Translations under genes and position numbers: made by a program
The notes under the pieces: generated by a model
Told to the model about the DNA's origin: nothing
What the model saw: the letters and a program-made list of their open reading frames with translations, nothing else
Database searches by the model: none
Part shown: piece by piece, positions 9,796-19,358 of the stretch
Layout of the letters: every line of letters begins with the position of its first letter
Position numbering within the stretch: position 1 is the stretch's first letter
Assembly (NCBI RefSeq): GCF_020809045.1
Contig: NZ_CP078079.1
Location: forward strand, 3,348,001-3,412,000
Origin: Pseudarthrobacter sp. L1SW
GTDB taxonomy: Bacteria > Actinomycetota > Actinomycetes > Actinomycetales > Micrococcaceae
Direction of reading: 5' to 3'
DNA: 64,000 nt

Positions 9796-9823
9796 ATGGC
9801 GTCGAGAAATCGGCGCCATTTTT
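9796..9823 (+). terminator. Probable intrinsic terminator after tRNA-Pro
   Basis: ATGGCG (9796-9801) pairs with CGCCAT (9814-9819), with extra pairing possible inside the loop, and a run of five T residues ends at 9823. It is placed to end the tRNA transcript. Confidence 0.6.
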
Positions 9824-9984
9824 GGTATCCGGGAACTGGTCGGAAAGTACGCCTGAAACGGTTGAGGTCTCTCCCCACCCGCAAACCTACCTAGCTAAGC
9901 CCGACCTCAACTGATTTGTCGTTGCTCCCCGGTAGATTGAAATCAACACTAAGTGGCTGCCGTCGTGTGGCTGGAGACTACCGC

Positions 9985-12465
9985 ATGACAAGTTCAACTG
10001 AATCAGGATCAACACAAGGGGTACGCGCCGTGGCGCTCAAAAAATCAGACCTTTATAGCTCGCTCTGGAAGAGCTGTGATGAGCTACGGGGCGGCATGGA
10101 CGCCAGCCAATACAAGGATTACATCCTCACGATACTGTTCGTGAAGTTCGTATCCGACAAAGCCAAGACCGACCCGAACTCCCTGATCGATGTTCCCGCC
10201 GGCGGCTCATTTGACGACATGATCGCGCTCAAGGGTGATAAGGAGATCGGCGACAAGGTCAACAAGATCATCGCCAGGCTCGCCGAAGCCAACGATTTGC
10301 AGAAGGTCATTGACCTGGCCGACTTCAACGACGAGGAAAAACTCGGCAGTGGCAAAGACATGCAGGACCGTCTGAGCTCGCTGATCACAATCTTCCAGGA
10401 TCTCGACTTCCGAGGCTCCCGGGCGGAGGGTGACGACCTCCTAGGGGATGCATACGAGTACCTGATGCGCCATTTCGCCACTGAGTCTGGCAAGTCTAAG
10501 GGGCAGTTCTACACGCCCGCGGAAGTTTCGCGGACCGTTGCAAAACTAATTGGCGTCGATTCGACAACCCCACGATCATCCACGGTCTATGACCCGACGT
10601 GCGGTTCCGGCTCACTACTCCTTAAGGTGTCTGCCGAGGCTCCCAATGGTCTAACCATCTACGGCCAAGAAAACGACGTAGCCACTTGGGCCCTATCAAA
10701 GATGAATATGATTCTGCACGGCAACGAGATCGCAGATATCCGCAAAGGAAACACGATAGCCAGCCCTCAGTTCGTTGACGGCCCTAACCTAGAAACATTT
10801 GACTTCATAGTTGCGAATCCTCCTTTTTCCAACAAGACCTGGACCAACGGTCTTGAGAACGAGTTTGGTCGATTCGAATATGGGCGTCCACCGGAGAAAA
10901 ATGGCGATTATGCTTTCTTATTACACATCCTAAAATCCATGAAGAGCACGGGAAAAGCCGCTGTCATCCTACCGCACGGCGTTCTCTTTCGAGGGCACGC
11001 TGAAGCATCTATCCGTAAACAGCTTTTGAAGCGTGGATTCATCAAAGGAATTATCGGACTGCCTGCGAATCTTTTTTATGGGACGGGAATCCCTGCCTGC
11101 ATCATTGTGCTAGATAAGGAAAACGCGCAAAGCCGCACTGGGGTTTTCATGATTGATGCATCTAAGGGCTTCTTAAAGGATGGGAACAAGAACCGCCTGC
11201 GCTCCCAGGATCTCCATAAAATCGTCGATGTTTTCACGAAGCAAACAGTGGTCGATAGATACTCACGCATGGTGCCTCTAGCTGAAATCGGCAACAGTAT
11301 CAACGACTTCAATCTCAATATCCCGCGCTACATCGATTCATCAGAACCAGATGACGTTCAGGATCTCTACGCCCACCTGCACGGAGGCATCCCAAACCGC
11401 GACATTGAGGCGCTTCACGACAGCTGGGATGCATTTCCTTCACTTCGCCAGCACCTTTTTAAGAGCAACGGCAATCCTGACTATAGTCAGCTAACCGTCG
11501 ACATCTCGGAAGTGCAGCAGGCAATTATTGCTTCGACCGAGTTCAAGGGTTTTTCAAACAAAATTCGAAGGCAAGTGGCCGACTGGTACGCAACTCACCA
11601 GCCTTCCCTCGAATTGATCAATGCCGACACCAAGCCGAATGATCTTATTGGCGAAGTTGGCGATGACCTGCTCCATCGGTTCAAAGAGACGCCACTTCTC
11701 GACGAATATGCCGTCTACGAGCAGCTGATGACGTACTGGCACAGCGTCATGCATGATGACGTATTCCTTCTCATGAACGAGGGGTGGTTGAATGCGGCTA
11801 AGCCGCGCAAAACTATTGAGGATAAAGATCGCAAGATCACTGAGACCCCGGACCTCGTGATCGGCTCGGGCCGGAGCGCGGCAAAATACAAGATGGACCT
11901 AATTCCACCCGCTCTAATCGTTGCTCGGTACTTTGCCGATGAGCAGAACAAAATTGATGACCTGACGGCAGCGGCCGATGCAGCCACTCGCCATATCGAT
12001 GAATACATTGAAGAGCATGCGATCGAAGAGGGCCTTCTTTTTGAAGCCATGGACGACGGTAAAATCACGAAGGCCTTGGTAGTTTCTCGGCTGAAAGCTG
12101 CAAAGCACGAGAACGCCGTCGCCGAGGAGATTAAAGCACTTGAGTATCTGATCAAACTTTATAACAAAGAATCAACGGCAAGGAAGCTTGTCAAAGATGC
12201 GCAAGCAAACCTCGATGCTGCAACCCTGGCCCAGTACGGCAAGCTCAGTGAACAAGACATACGTGAGCTGGTTCTCACCGACAAGTGGCAGACGACTATT
12301 ACAGTCGGGATCACTGGGGAAATCACAAAGCTCACTCACGATCTTGTTGATCGCATCACGGAACTCGGCAGTCGTTATGATGCCACTTTGCCTGACATCG
12401 AGTCAAAGGTTGAAGAATTTAGCGCTCGCGTCTTAGGACACCTCGCAGACATGGGAATCAAATGA
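9985..12465 (+). CDS. hsdM: Type I restriction-modification DNA methyltransferase subunit (HsdM), extended form
   Basis: This 826-residue N6-adenine methyltransferase has an N-terminal helical domain (about 15-140), SAM-binding motif I DPTCGSG at 203-209 and catalytic NPPF at 278-281. It methylates host DNA with HsdS and supplies the scaffold for HsdR. Beyond residue 430 there is a C-terminal extension of about 400 residues, rich in predicted helix and coiled coil, which the classical subunit of about 500 residues lacks. I start at ATG 9985; a TTG 69 bases upstream is in frame but less likely. HsdS overlaps the stop by four bases. Codon use is visibly more AT-rich than the flanks, fitting horizontal acquisition. 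Confidence 0.93.
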   Translation: MTSSTESGSTQGVRAVALKKSDLYSSLWKSCDELRGGMDASQYKDYILTILFVKFVSDKAKTDPNSLIDVPAGGSFDDMIALKGDKEIGDKVNKIIARLAEANDLQKVIDLADFNDEEKLGSGKDMQDRLSSLITIFQDLDFRGSRAEGDDLLGDAYEYLMRHFATESGKSKGQFYTPAEVSRTVAKLIGVDSTTPRSSTVYDPTCGSGSLLLKVSAEAPNGLTIYGQENDVATWALSKMNMILHGNEIADIRKGNTIASPQFVDGPNLETFDFIVANPPFSNKTWTNGLENEFGRFEYGRPPEKNGDYAFLLHILKSMKSTGKAAVILPHGVLFRGHAEASIRKQLLKRGFIKGIIGLPANLFYGTGIPACIIVLDKENAQSRTGVFMIDASKGFLKDGNKNRLRSQDLHKIVDVFTKQTVVDRYSRMVPLAEIGNSINDFNLNIPRYIDSSEPDDVQDLYAHLHGGIPNRDIEALHDSWDAFPSLRQHLFKSNGNPDYSQLTVDISEVQQAIIASTEFKGFSNKIRRQVADWYATHQPSLELINADTKPNDLIGEVGDDLLHRFKETPLLDEYAVYEQLMTYWHSVMHDDVFLLMNEGWLNAAKPRKTIEDKDRKITETPDLVIGSGRSAAKYKMDLIPPALIVARYFADEQNKIDDLTAAADAATRHIDEYIEEHAIEEGLLFEAMDDGKITKALVVSRLKAAKHENAVAEEIKALEYLIKLYNKESTARKLVKDAQANLDAATLAQYGKLSEQDIRELVLTDKWQTTITVGITGEITKLTHDLVDRITELGSRYDATLPDIESKVEEFSARVLGHLADMGIK

Positions 12466-13655
12466 TCCAGTCCTCTACAGATCACATTCGACCCGTTGGT
12501 GAACTGACGAAGTGGATGTCAGGCGGGACACCAGATCGGTCGAATAGGACGTATTGGCAGGGAACCATTCCTTGGATAAGCGCGTTTACACTGAAGACCA
12601 CCGAGATTTTCACGTCGGATCAGTTTGTTTCTGCCCAAGCGGTTAAAGCAGGGAGCAAGATGGCTCCCATCAACTCGACACTCCTTCTAGTTCGAGGTAG
12701 CGCGCTTCACAAGGAGATCCGTGCAGGACTAGTCACCGCTCCCGTAGCCTTCAATCAAGATGTGAAGGCGCTTGTTCCGCTGTCCGGGCTGGAACCGAAG
12801 TATCTCACTTTTTCGATACTGGGCAACTCGGAAAAACTACTCCGACTGGTCACGTCCGCAGGCAATACTGCTGGGGTGCTTGACACAAAAGTAGTTCAAG
12901 ATTTCGAGATTTGGGTTCCCGGTAACCCGGAGCAACGCCAAATTATTACGAAGCTGAACGATGCCGATTCCCTAGTCGCATCATTGGAAAGGCTCGTCGC
13001 CAAAAAACAGTCCGTCAAGCAAGGCATGATGCAGCAACTCCTCACCGGGAGAAGGCGCCTGCCAGGGTTCACGCACAGTTGGTTTGATGATGCCAGTATC
13101 GAACAAGTTGCCACCCTGACCATGGGCCAAGCTCCCAGAGGGGCCTCTTACAACACCAAAGGTAACGGTCTACCGCTCATTCAAGGCAATGCCGATATTA
13201 GGGATCGGCGATCCATTGACCGTCTTTGGACAACTGAGCCTTCGAAGCTCTGCAGGGTAGACGATGTACTTCTGACGGTTCGCGCGCCAGTCGGTTTCAC
13301 CGCCATCGCTTCTCGCGCCTCATGCATTGGCCGCGGAGTGTGCGCCCTGAGCACTCCTAATAGCAATAGATTCTTGTACCATGCACTCGTACATGCAGAA
13401 CCCCGATGGTCTGTATTCGAACAAGGCAGTACCTTCACCGCTGTCAATTCAGCTGAGGTCAAAGCATTTACTTTCCCTTGGCCGTCGGACTTAAATGAAC
13501 GAAATGCTATCGCGGCCGTTCTTGACGATGCCGATGACGAGATCGCACGTCTAAAGGATCGGCTTCAAAAAGCAACAGACATCAAGCAAGGCATGATGCA
13601 GGAACTCCTGACAGGACGGACAAGATTACAGCCAGTTAGTGAGTCCTTACTATGA
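12462..13655 (+). CDS. hsdS: Type I restriction-modification specificity subunit (HsdS)
   Basis: This 397-residue protein has two target-recognition domains, each ending in a conserved helix. The first ends KQSVKQGMMQQLLTGRRRL (about 185-203) and the second ends in a near-identical DIKQGMMQELLTGRTRL. The half-repeats give the pseudo-symmetric HsdS fold that reads a bipartite DNA site and docks two HsdM. It overlaps hsdM and the next gene by four bases each, so the stoichiometry is translationally coupled. The recognised site cannot be inferred. Confidence 0.92.
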   Translation: MIQSSTDHIRPVGELTKWMSGGTPDRSNRTYWQGTIPWISAFTLKTTEIFTSDQFVSAQAVKAGSKMAPINSTLLLVRGSALHKEIRAGLVTAPVAFNQDVKALVPLSGLEPKYLTFSILGNSEKLLRLVTSAGNTAGVLDTKVVQDFEIWVPGNPEQRQIITKLNDADSLVASLERLVAKKQSVKQGMMQQLLTGRRRLPGFTHSWFDDASIEQVATLTMGQAPRGASYNTKGNGLPLIQGNADIRDRRSIDRLWTTEPSKLCRVDDVLLTVRAPVGFTAIASRASCIGRGVCALSTPNSNRFLYHALVHAEPRWSVFEQGSTFTAVNSAEVKAFTFPWPSDLNERNAIAAVLDDADDEIARLKDRLQKATDIKQGMMQELLTGRTRLQPVSESLL

Positions 13656-14593
13656 GCGTAGGTAAGTCAGTCCGCCTCTTCCTGGCGGACGGCACACCCG
13701 GCGGCCTTCTGACAGCTGAAATCATGAACTGGACTGGTCACGTTGCTGCTGCCCCACGATCAGACCTTGGTGCGCTGTTGAAACGTCCCGAAGCGTCGCG
13801 GACGGGCATCTATATTCTTCTTGGAGACGATCCAGAAAGTATGGGTGGATCGCTCGCTTACATCGGCGAAGGTGATGATGTCGCCAAACGTCTCTATCAT
13901 CACTCTCGCAATGAAGATCAGGGCGGAAAAGACTTCTGGGATCGGGCAATCGTCCTCACCAGCAAGGACACGAACCTAACCAAGGCACACGCCCGCTATT
14001 TGGAGTCGCGATTCATCTCACTTGCGCAAGAGGCCAACCGTTCACGGCTAACCAACGGCACAGCGCCTCCCCTCCTGCCACTTCCAGAGTCCGATATATC
14101 GGATATGGAGTACTTCGTGACGCAGGCCAAAATCATCTTGCCCGTCCTGGGCGTCAACATCTTTCGAACAACGACGACACTCCGGCAGCCGTCAGACCCA
14201 ACAGATGTAGCGGCTCCGGCCGATCCATCTGTCTCGCCGATCTTCGAGATATTCGTCAAGAAGTACGGCATCAGAGCATCGGCGCAAGAAATTGATGGTG
14301 AGTTCACGGTCAAGAAGGGGTCAATGGCCCGACTCTCCTTTACCGAGAATTCAAGCAATTACGAACTTCTCCACGACGAGCTCCTCAAGAGCGGGCAGCT
14401 TGTTCAGGACGGAGAAGACACCGCGATCTTTGCCCAAGACATCGTCTTCCGCAGCCCATCGGCTGCGGCGGCAATCGTGGCGGGCAGAGCGGCAAACGGC
14501 CGAGTCGAATGGCGTATTCCAGGAACGGGCATAAGCTTCGGAAGCTGGCAGAATCAGGATGTTGAAAGTAATTTTGGGGGAAATGAATCATGA
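13652..14593 (+). CDS. GIY-YIG nuclease-fold protein with C-terminal DUF4357
   Basis: This 313-residue protein has a GIY-YIG core: TGIYILLG, then LAYIGEGDDVAKRL with the catalytic Arg, a later Glu in ARYLESRF and an Asn, so the nuclease residues appear present. The C-terminal half matches the DUF4357 pattern (GSMARLSF .. LLKSGQLVQDG .. SAAAAIVAG). It lies between hsdS and hsdR with four-base overlaps at both ends, so it is co-made with the restriction complex. GIY-YIG/DUF4357 proteins are frequent in type I loci but their role is not established. Confidence 0.85.
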   Translation: MSVGKSVRLFLADGTPGGLLTAEIMNWTGHVAAAPRSDLGALLKRPEASRTGIYILLGDDPESMGGSLAYIGEGDDVAKRLYHHSRNEDQGGKDFWDRAIVLTSKDTNLTKAHARYLESRFISLAQEANRSRLTNGTAPPLLPLPESDISDMEYFVTQAKIILPVLGVNIFRTTTTLRQPSDPTDVAAPADPSVSPIFEIFVKKYGIRASAQEIDGEFTVKKGSMARLSFTENSSNYELLHDELLKSGQLVQDGEDTAIFAQDIVFRSPSAAAAIVAGRAANGRVEWRIPGTGISFGSWQNQDVESNFGGNES

Positions 14594-17500
14594 GCACAGT
14601 CGGACAGATTGAACGTAAGACACAGGACCGTGTTGTCGACCTGTTCCAAAATGAACTTGGATACGAATACCTGGGCAACTGGGAGTATCGCGAAAACAAT
14701 TCTCACCTCGAAGTCAGCCTGCTTGAGCAGAATCTAGAGGCCCGTGGCTATGACGCCAATCTGATCAACAAAGCCGTTGAGCAGTTCAAGAAGACCGCGT
14801 CTCTCGGCGGCGGTCGCAACCTATACGAAGCTAACCACGAGGTCTACAACCTTCTCCGCTACGGTGTGAAGGTCAAACCCGGTATTGGCGAACAGACCGA
14901 GACGGTCTGGCTAGTGGACTGGCACAACCCCGAGGCAAACCACTTCGTGGTTACCGAAGAAGTCTCGATCAAGGGCGAGCACAACAAGCGGCCCGATGTC
15001 GTTCTCTACGTCAACGGCCTGGCGCTCGGCGTCATCGAACTCAAGCGCTCAAAGGTCGCGGTCTCCGAAGGTATCCGCCAGAACATCGGCAACCAGAAGA
15101 AGGACTTCATCCGTCCGTTCTTTAGCACGGTGCAGCTGGTCATGGCCGGCAACGACGTCGAAGGGCTGCGCTACGGAGTCATCGATACGGCCGAAAAGTA
15201 CTGGCTTGAGTGGAAAGAACCATCTGACATCGAGGAGCCGCTCGATCGTGCGCTCGTCCAGATGTGTTCGAAGAGCCGATTCCTGGAAATTATCCACGAC
15301 TTCATGGTGTTCGACGGCGGCACGAAGAAAACTTGCCGCCACAACCAATTTTTCGGCGTCAAGGCCGCCCAGGACCGCATCGCCAAGCGCGAAGGCGGCA
15401 TTATTTGGCACACCCAAGGTTCGGGCAAATCCCTCACTATGGTGTGGCTGGCTAAGTGGATTCGCGAACATCAGACGGGCGGCGACAGCCAAGCTCGTGT
15501 CCTCATCATCACCGACCGTACTGAACTGGACGATCAGATCAAGCGAGTCTTCAATGGCGTCAACGAGGACATCTACCGCACGAAGAGCGGCGCCGATCTT
15601 ATAGGTTCGCTAAACAGCAATGACCCTTGGCTGATGTGTTCGCTCGTGCACAAGTTCCGAGGTGGTGACGACGATCAAGCTCAGAATGACGCCGACGGCG
15701 ACTTCATCGCCGAGCTGAACTCCAAGATTCCGGCCGGTTTCTCCGCAAAGGGCAACCTATTCGTCTTCGTTGATGAGGCCCACCGCACCCAGTCCGGCAA
15801 GATGCATAAGGCCATGAAGCAGCTCCTGCCCGGGGCTATGTTCATCGGTTTCACCGGTACCCCGCTGCTCAAAGCGGACAAAGCAACCAGCATCGAGACC
15901 TTCGGAAGCTTCATTCATACCTACAAGTTCAACGAAGCGGTCGAAGACGGCGTGGTGCTCGACCTACGCTACGAGGCCCGCAACATCGACCAGGATCTCA
16001 TCTCATCAGCCAAAATCGATCAGTGGTTTGAGGCAAAGACCAAGGGCATGACTGATCTTTCCAAGGCTGAGCTCAAGAAGCGCTGGGGCACGATGCAAAA
16101 AGTCGTCAGCTCCGAGCCGCGATCCAAGCAGATCGTTAACGACATCCTGCTCGACATGGAGACGAAGCCACGCCTCATGGACAACCAGGGCAACGCCATG
16201 CTCGTTGGATCCAGCATCTATCAGGCGTGCAAGTTCTACGAAATGTTCTGCCAGGCCGGATTCAAGGGCAAATGCGCCATCGTCACGAGCTATGTCCCTC
16301 AGGCCAGCGACATCTCCAAAGAGGACTCAGGCCACGGTGCAACTGAAAAGCTGCGCCAATACGACATCTATCGGCAAATGCTTGCAGATCACTTCGATGA
16401 ACCAGCTGACCAGGCGGTGACGAAGATCGAGCAGTTCGAAAAGGAAGTCAAAGACCGCTTCATCAACGAGCCCGGTCAGATGCGCCTTCTGATCGTTGTC
16501 GATAAGCTGCTGACTGGCTTCGACGCACCAGCAGCAACGTATCTATACATCGACAAGAAGATGCGCGATCACGGACTCTTCCAAGCCATCTGTCGCGTCA
16601 ACCGTCTCGATGGTGACGATAAGGACTACGGCTACATCGTTGACTATCAGGACCTCTTCAACTCCCTGGAAGACGCCATCACGGACTACACGTCTGGGGC
16701 TCTCGACGGTTACGAGAAGTCCGACATCGAGGGGCTACTCAAAGACCGCGTCCAGCAAGCCCGCGAAGATCTGGACGAAGCCCTCGAACGCATCCGTGCG
16801 CTCTGCGAAGCTGTCGAACCACCTCAAGGAACGCTTCAGTATCAGCGCTACTTCTGCGCCATCGAACAGGGCAACGCCCAGCAGATCAAGAACAACGAAG
16901 CCAAGCGCGTCGAACTCTACAAGTCCGTGGCCGCATTGGTTCGTACCTACGGAGCAATCGCAAACGACATGGCCGAGGCTGGATACAGTGCGCTTGAAAC
17001 TGCAGCTATTGCCAAGGAAGTCACCCACTACGTCGCTGTGCGTGATGAAGTGAAACTCGGTGCTGGTGAGAATGTCGACTTCAAGCAATATGAAGCCGGC
17101 ATGCGATTCCTGCTCGATACTTACATCCGGGCCGATGCATCTGAAGTCGTCGCCGACTTCCAAAACGTCGGTCTCGTTGACCTGATCGTTGAACAAGGAG
17201 CGGCTGCGATTGACAAGCTCCCGACCGGGATCAAGAAGGATCCTGAAGCGGTCGCCGAAACCATCGCGAACAACATCCGCAAAGTCATCATCGATGAAAA
17301 CGCGATGAATCCGAAGTACTACGAGAGCATGTCCAGCCTGCTTGACGCCATCATCGAGCAACGCCGCAAGGGTGCCATTGATTACAAGGAATATCTTGAG
17401 CAGTTGATCGCCCACGCCAAGAAGGTTGGCTCAAAAGAGTCTGACACTGTCTACCCCGCCTGGGCATCAAACGGCGCGCAGCGTGCCATCGTCGACTTCG

Positions 17501-17688
17501 GCTGGGCAGATCCGGCGACTCCGATCCAGGTCGACGCCGCCATCATGACGAGCAAACCGCACGGTTGGGTTGGCAACACGTTCAAGGAGAAGGAAGTGGC
17601 GCGAGCAATTCGTCGTGTCCTACCGGCTGACTTCGACCGTTTCGATGAACTCTTTGACTTAGTAAAGGCCCGAAATGAGTACCGCTAG
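14590..17688 (+). CDS. hsdR: Type I restriction enzyme translocase/endonuclease subunit (HsdR)
   Basis: This 1032-residue motor subunit has an N-terminal PD-(D/E)xK nuclease with D136 and E150-L-K152. The SF2 helicase lobes have Walker A HTQGSGKS (274-281) and DEAH at 395-398, plus GFTGTPL. The C-terminal helical region would dock to HsdM. All catalytic motifs are intact, so the system looks functional. It translocates DNA and cleaves unmethylated invading DNA. The start overlaps the GIY-YIG gene by four bases and the end overlaps the metallopeptidase gene by 14 bases. Confidence 0.95.
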   Translation: MSTVGQIERKTQDRVVDLFQNELGYEYLGNWEYRENNSHLEVSLLEQNLEARGYDANLINKAVEQFKKTASLGGGRNLYEANHEVYNLLRYGVKVKPGIGEQTETVWLVDWHNPEANHFVVTEEVSIKGEHNKRPDVVLYVNGLALGVIELKRSKVAVSEGIRQNIGNQKKDFIRPFFSTVQLVMAGNDVEGLRYGVIDTAEKYWLEWKEPSDIEEPLDRALVQMCSKSRFLEIIHDFMVFDGGTKKTCRHNQFFGVKAAQDRIAKREGGIIWHTQGSGKSLTMVWLAKWIREHQTGGDSQARVLIITDRTELDDQIKRVFNGVNEDIYRTKSGADLIGSLNSNDPWLMCSLVHKFRGGDDDQAQNDADGDFIAELNSKIPAGFSAKGNLFVFVDEAHRTQSGKMHKAMKQLLPGAMFIGFTGTPLLKADKATSIETFGSFIHTYKFNEAVEDGVVLDLRYEARNIDQDLISSAKIDQWFEAKTKGMTDLSKAELKKRWGTMQKVVSSEPRSKQIVNDILLDMETKPRLMDNQGNAMLVGSSIYQACKFYEMFCQAGFKGKCAIVTSYVPQASDISKEDSGHGATEKLRQYDIYRQMLADHFDEPADQAVTKIEQFEKEVKDRFINEPGQMRLLIVVDKLLTGFDAPAATYLYIDKKMRDHGLFQAICRVNRLDGDDKDYGYIVDYQDLFNSLEDAITDYTSGALDGYEKSDIEGLLKDRVQQAREDLDEALERIRALCEAVEPPQGTLQYQRYFCAIEQGNAQQIKNNEAKRVELYKSVAALVRTYGAIANDMAEAGYSALETAAIAKEVTHYVAVRDEVKLGAGENVDFKQYEAGMRFLLDTYIRADASEVVADFQNVGLVDLIVEQGAAAIDKLPTGIKKDPEAVAETIANNIRKVIIDENAMNPKYYESMSSLLDAIIEQRRKGAIDYKEYLEQLIAHAKKVGSKESDTVYPAWASNGAQRAIVDFGWADPATPIQVDAAIMTSKPHGWVGNTFKEKEVARAIRRVLPADFDRFDELFDLVKARNEYR

Positions 17689-18400
17689 CGCCTACCTCAC
17701 CGTCTCCGGGATCGATGTCGATGTCATCTACAAGAACATCAAAAACCTGCATATCGCCGTCTACCCTCCCCTCGGCCGGGTGCGCGTTGCGGCGCCTGAA
17801 CGACTCGATGACGATGCCATCAGACTTGCTGTCGTGCAGCGATTGCCATGGATCAAGAAACAGCGCGAGCAGCTCCGCAACGCCGTGCGTCAGACCGAAC
17901 GCGAAATGGTCACAGGAGAGTCCCACTTTGTTTGGGGCCAGCGATACCGACTAAAGGTCGTAAACGAACCTGGTCGGATTCGGTTTGATATCACCGGCAA
18001 GCGCCTGACCTTGCACGCCCCCAAAGAAAGTACTCCGGACGCTCGTCGCGAAGCTATGGATGAGTGGTACCGCTCAGCCCTCAAACACGAGATCCCTGAA
18101 CTCATAGCCAAGTGGCAGCCGATCATCGGTCGCAATGTGGCGAAGTGGACCGTGCGCCGCATGAAAACCAAGTGGGGCAGCTGTAACCGCGAGACCGCCC
18201 ACATTTGGTTCAATCTTGAACTCGGTAAGAAGCATCCGAACTGCTTGGAGTACATCGTGGTCCACGAAATGATGCATCTCATCGAACGACACCACAACGA
18301 TCGCTTCACTGAGCTTATGGACCAACACCTCCCCGACTGGCGTGCTCGAAGAGATGAGCTTAATGCCGCACCACTTGCTGCCGAGGATTGGGCGAAATGA
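17675..18400 (+). CDS. M48/YgjP-like (DUF45, WLM-type) metallopeptidase
   Basis: This 241-residue protein carries the zinc-protease motif HEMMHLIERHHNDRF near residue 197, preceded by the family box MKTKWGSCN. Such YgjP/DUF45 proteins are frequent downstream of hsdR and may act on the restriction complex or on DNA-protein adducts, though no substrate is proven. It starts inside hsdR (14-base overlap), so it is probably co-translated. The CBASS pair begins 70 bases after its stop. Confidence 0.88.
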   Translation: MSTASAYLTVSGIDVDVIYKNIKNLHIAVYPPLGRVRVAAPERLDDDAIRLAVVQRLPWIKKQREQLRNAVRQTEREMVTGESHFVWGQRYRLKVVNEPGRIRFDITGKRLTLHAPKESTPDARREAMDEWYRSALKHEIPELIAKWQPIIGRNVAKWTVRRMKTKWGSCNRETAHIWFNLELGKKHPNCLEYIVVHEMMHLIERHHNDRFTELMDQHLPDWRARRDELNAAPLAAEDWAK

Positions 18401-18470
18401 CACAAATAGCTCACTTCCCAGTCCCCCATCAGCGTTCAGACCGCCAAGCAATTACGGAGAAGCCAGCACG

Positions 18471-19358
18471 ATGAGTCTTGAAACAAAGTTAGCTGGATGG
18501 ACAGGCCCATCCAGCGATTCCGAGCAGGAGAAGCAGGATCGCACCGAACGTATGATCCGGGAGGCCATGCAAGGCCACCCAGGATTAGACGGCTGCACAC
18601 TGAAGGTCTATGCCAAGGGCTCGTACGCGAACAACACGAACGTGCGGTCGGACAGTGATGTCGACATTGTTGTTCAATGCAATGACGTCACCTATTGGGA
18701 GGAGGCCGCTCCAGGTGTACATCCGACGTCAACTCCATACACCGGAATTTGGACTCCAGATAAGCTACGCGCTGAACTAGCTTCTGCTCTCCGCGCCAAG
18801 TTCCCCGGACATGTCGACACTTCCGGCTCAACTGCCATACGAATAGAGTCAAATACCGCGCGCGTCGAAGCGGACGTGGTGCCGGCCTTCAACTACAAGT
18901 ACTACTTTGCGAGCGGAGGCCATCGCTCCGGGTCGCGTGTCTACAAGAAGGATGGTACGTACCTCACCAACTACCCCGACCAGCAGCTTGTGAACGGACG
19001 CGCTAAGAACACTGCAACTGGTGCGCGCTACAAGAAGGCAGTCCGCATCATGAAGCGGGTTGAAAATGGCATGGTTGCAAGCAACCATCACCGTGAAGTG
19101 CCCTCGTTCTTCATGGAGTGTCTTGTGTACAACTGCCCAAATGAAGTCCTCATGCGATCGACCTGGACCGACATTATCCAGGGCGTCATCGTGCATATCT
19201 GGAATGAGCTGCAGGGTGCCGAACCCACGGAGACATCAAAACGCTGGCTGGAACCTAACGAGATCAAATACCTATTCCACTCGTCCCAGCCATGGACCCG
19301 TGCGGACGGCCGTGATTTCGTGAAGGCTGCGTGGAACTACCTGGGGTACACATCATGA
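18471..19358 (+). CDS. CBASS cGAS/DncV-like nucleotidyltransferase (CD-NTase)
   Basis: This 295-residue protein carries the nucleotidyltransferase signature G50-S51 .. D63-V-D65 and a third acidic residue D135 in EADVVPAF, all in the spacing of the cGAS/DncV-like family. On phage infection such enzymes make a cyclic oligonucleotide that activates the effector. I take ATG 18471; a longer in-frame start would overlap the metallopeptidase gene. The stop overlaps the next ATG by four bases, and that gene encodes a Cap15-type effector, which makes the CBASS assignment strong. The nucleotide product and clade cannot be read by eye. Confidence 0.9.
   Translation: MSLETKLAGWTGPSSDSEQEKQDRTERMIREAMQGHPGLDGCTLKVYAKGSYANNTNVRSDSDVDIVVQCNDVTYWEEAAPGVHPTSTPYTGIWTPDKLRAELASALRAKFPGHVDTSGSTAIRIESNTARVEADVVPAFNYKYYFASGGHRSGSRVYKKDGTYLTNYPDQQLVNGRAKNTATGARYKKAVRIMKRVENGMVASNHHREVPSFFMECLVYNCPNEVLMRSTWTDIIQGVIVHIWNELQGAEPTETSKRWLEPNEIKYLFHSSQPWTRADGRDFVKAAWNYLGYTS

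Noticed and set aside
9916-9984. Longer HsdM beginning at TTG 9916
   Set aside because: The extra 23 residues do not resemble the family N-terminus, and the ATG at 9985 gives a normal start.
18342-18470. CD-NTase starting inside the metallopeptidase gene
   Set aside because: The added residues are low complexity (His/Pro/Ser) and would overlap an intact gene; MSLETKL is a typical start.
18965-18980. att duplicate of the tRNA-Pro 3' end within the island
   Set aside because: Only a nine-base match (CCCGACCAG) inside the CD-NTase gene, expected by chance.
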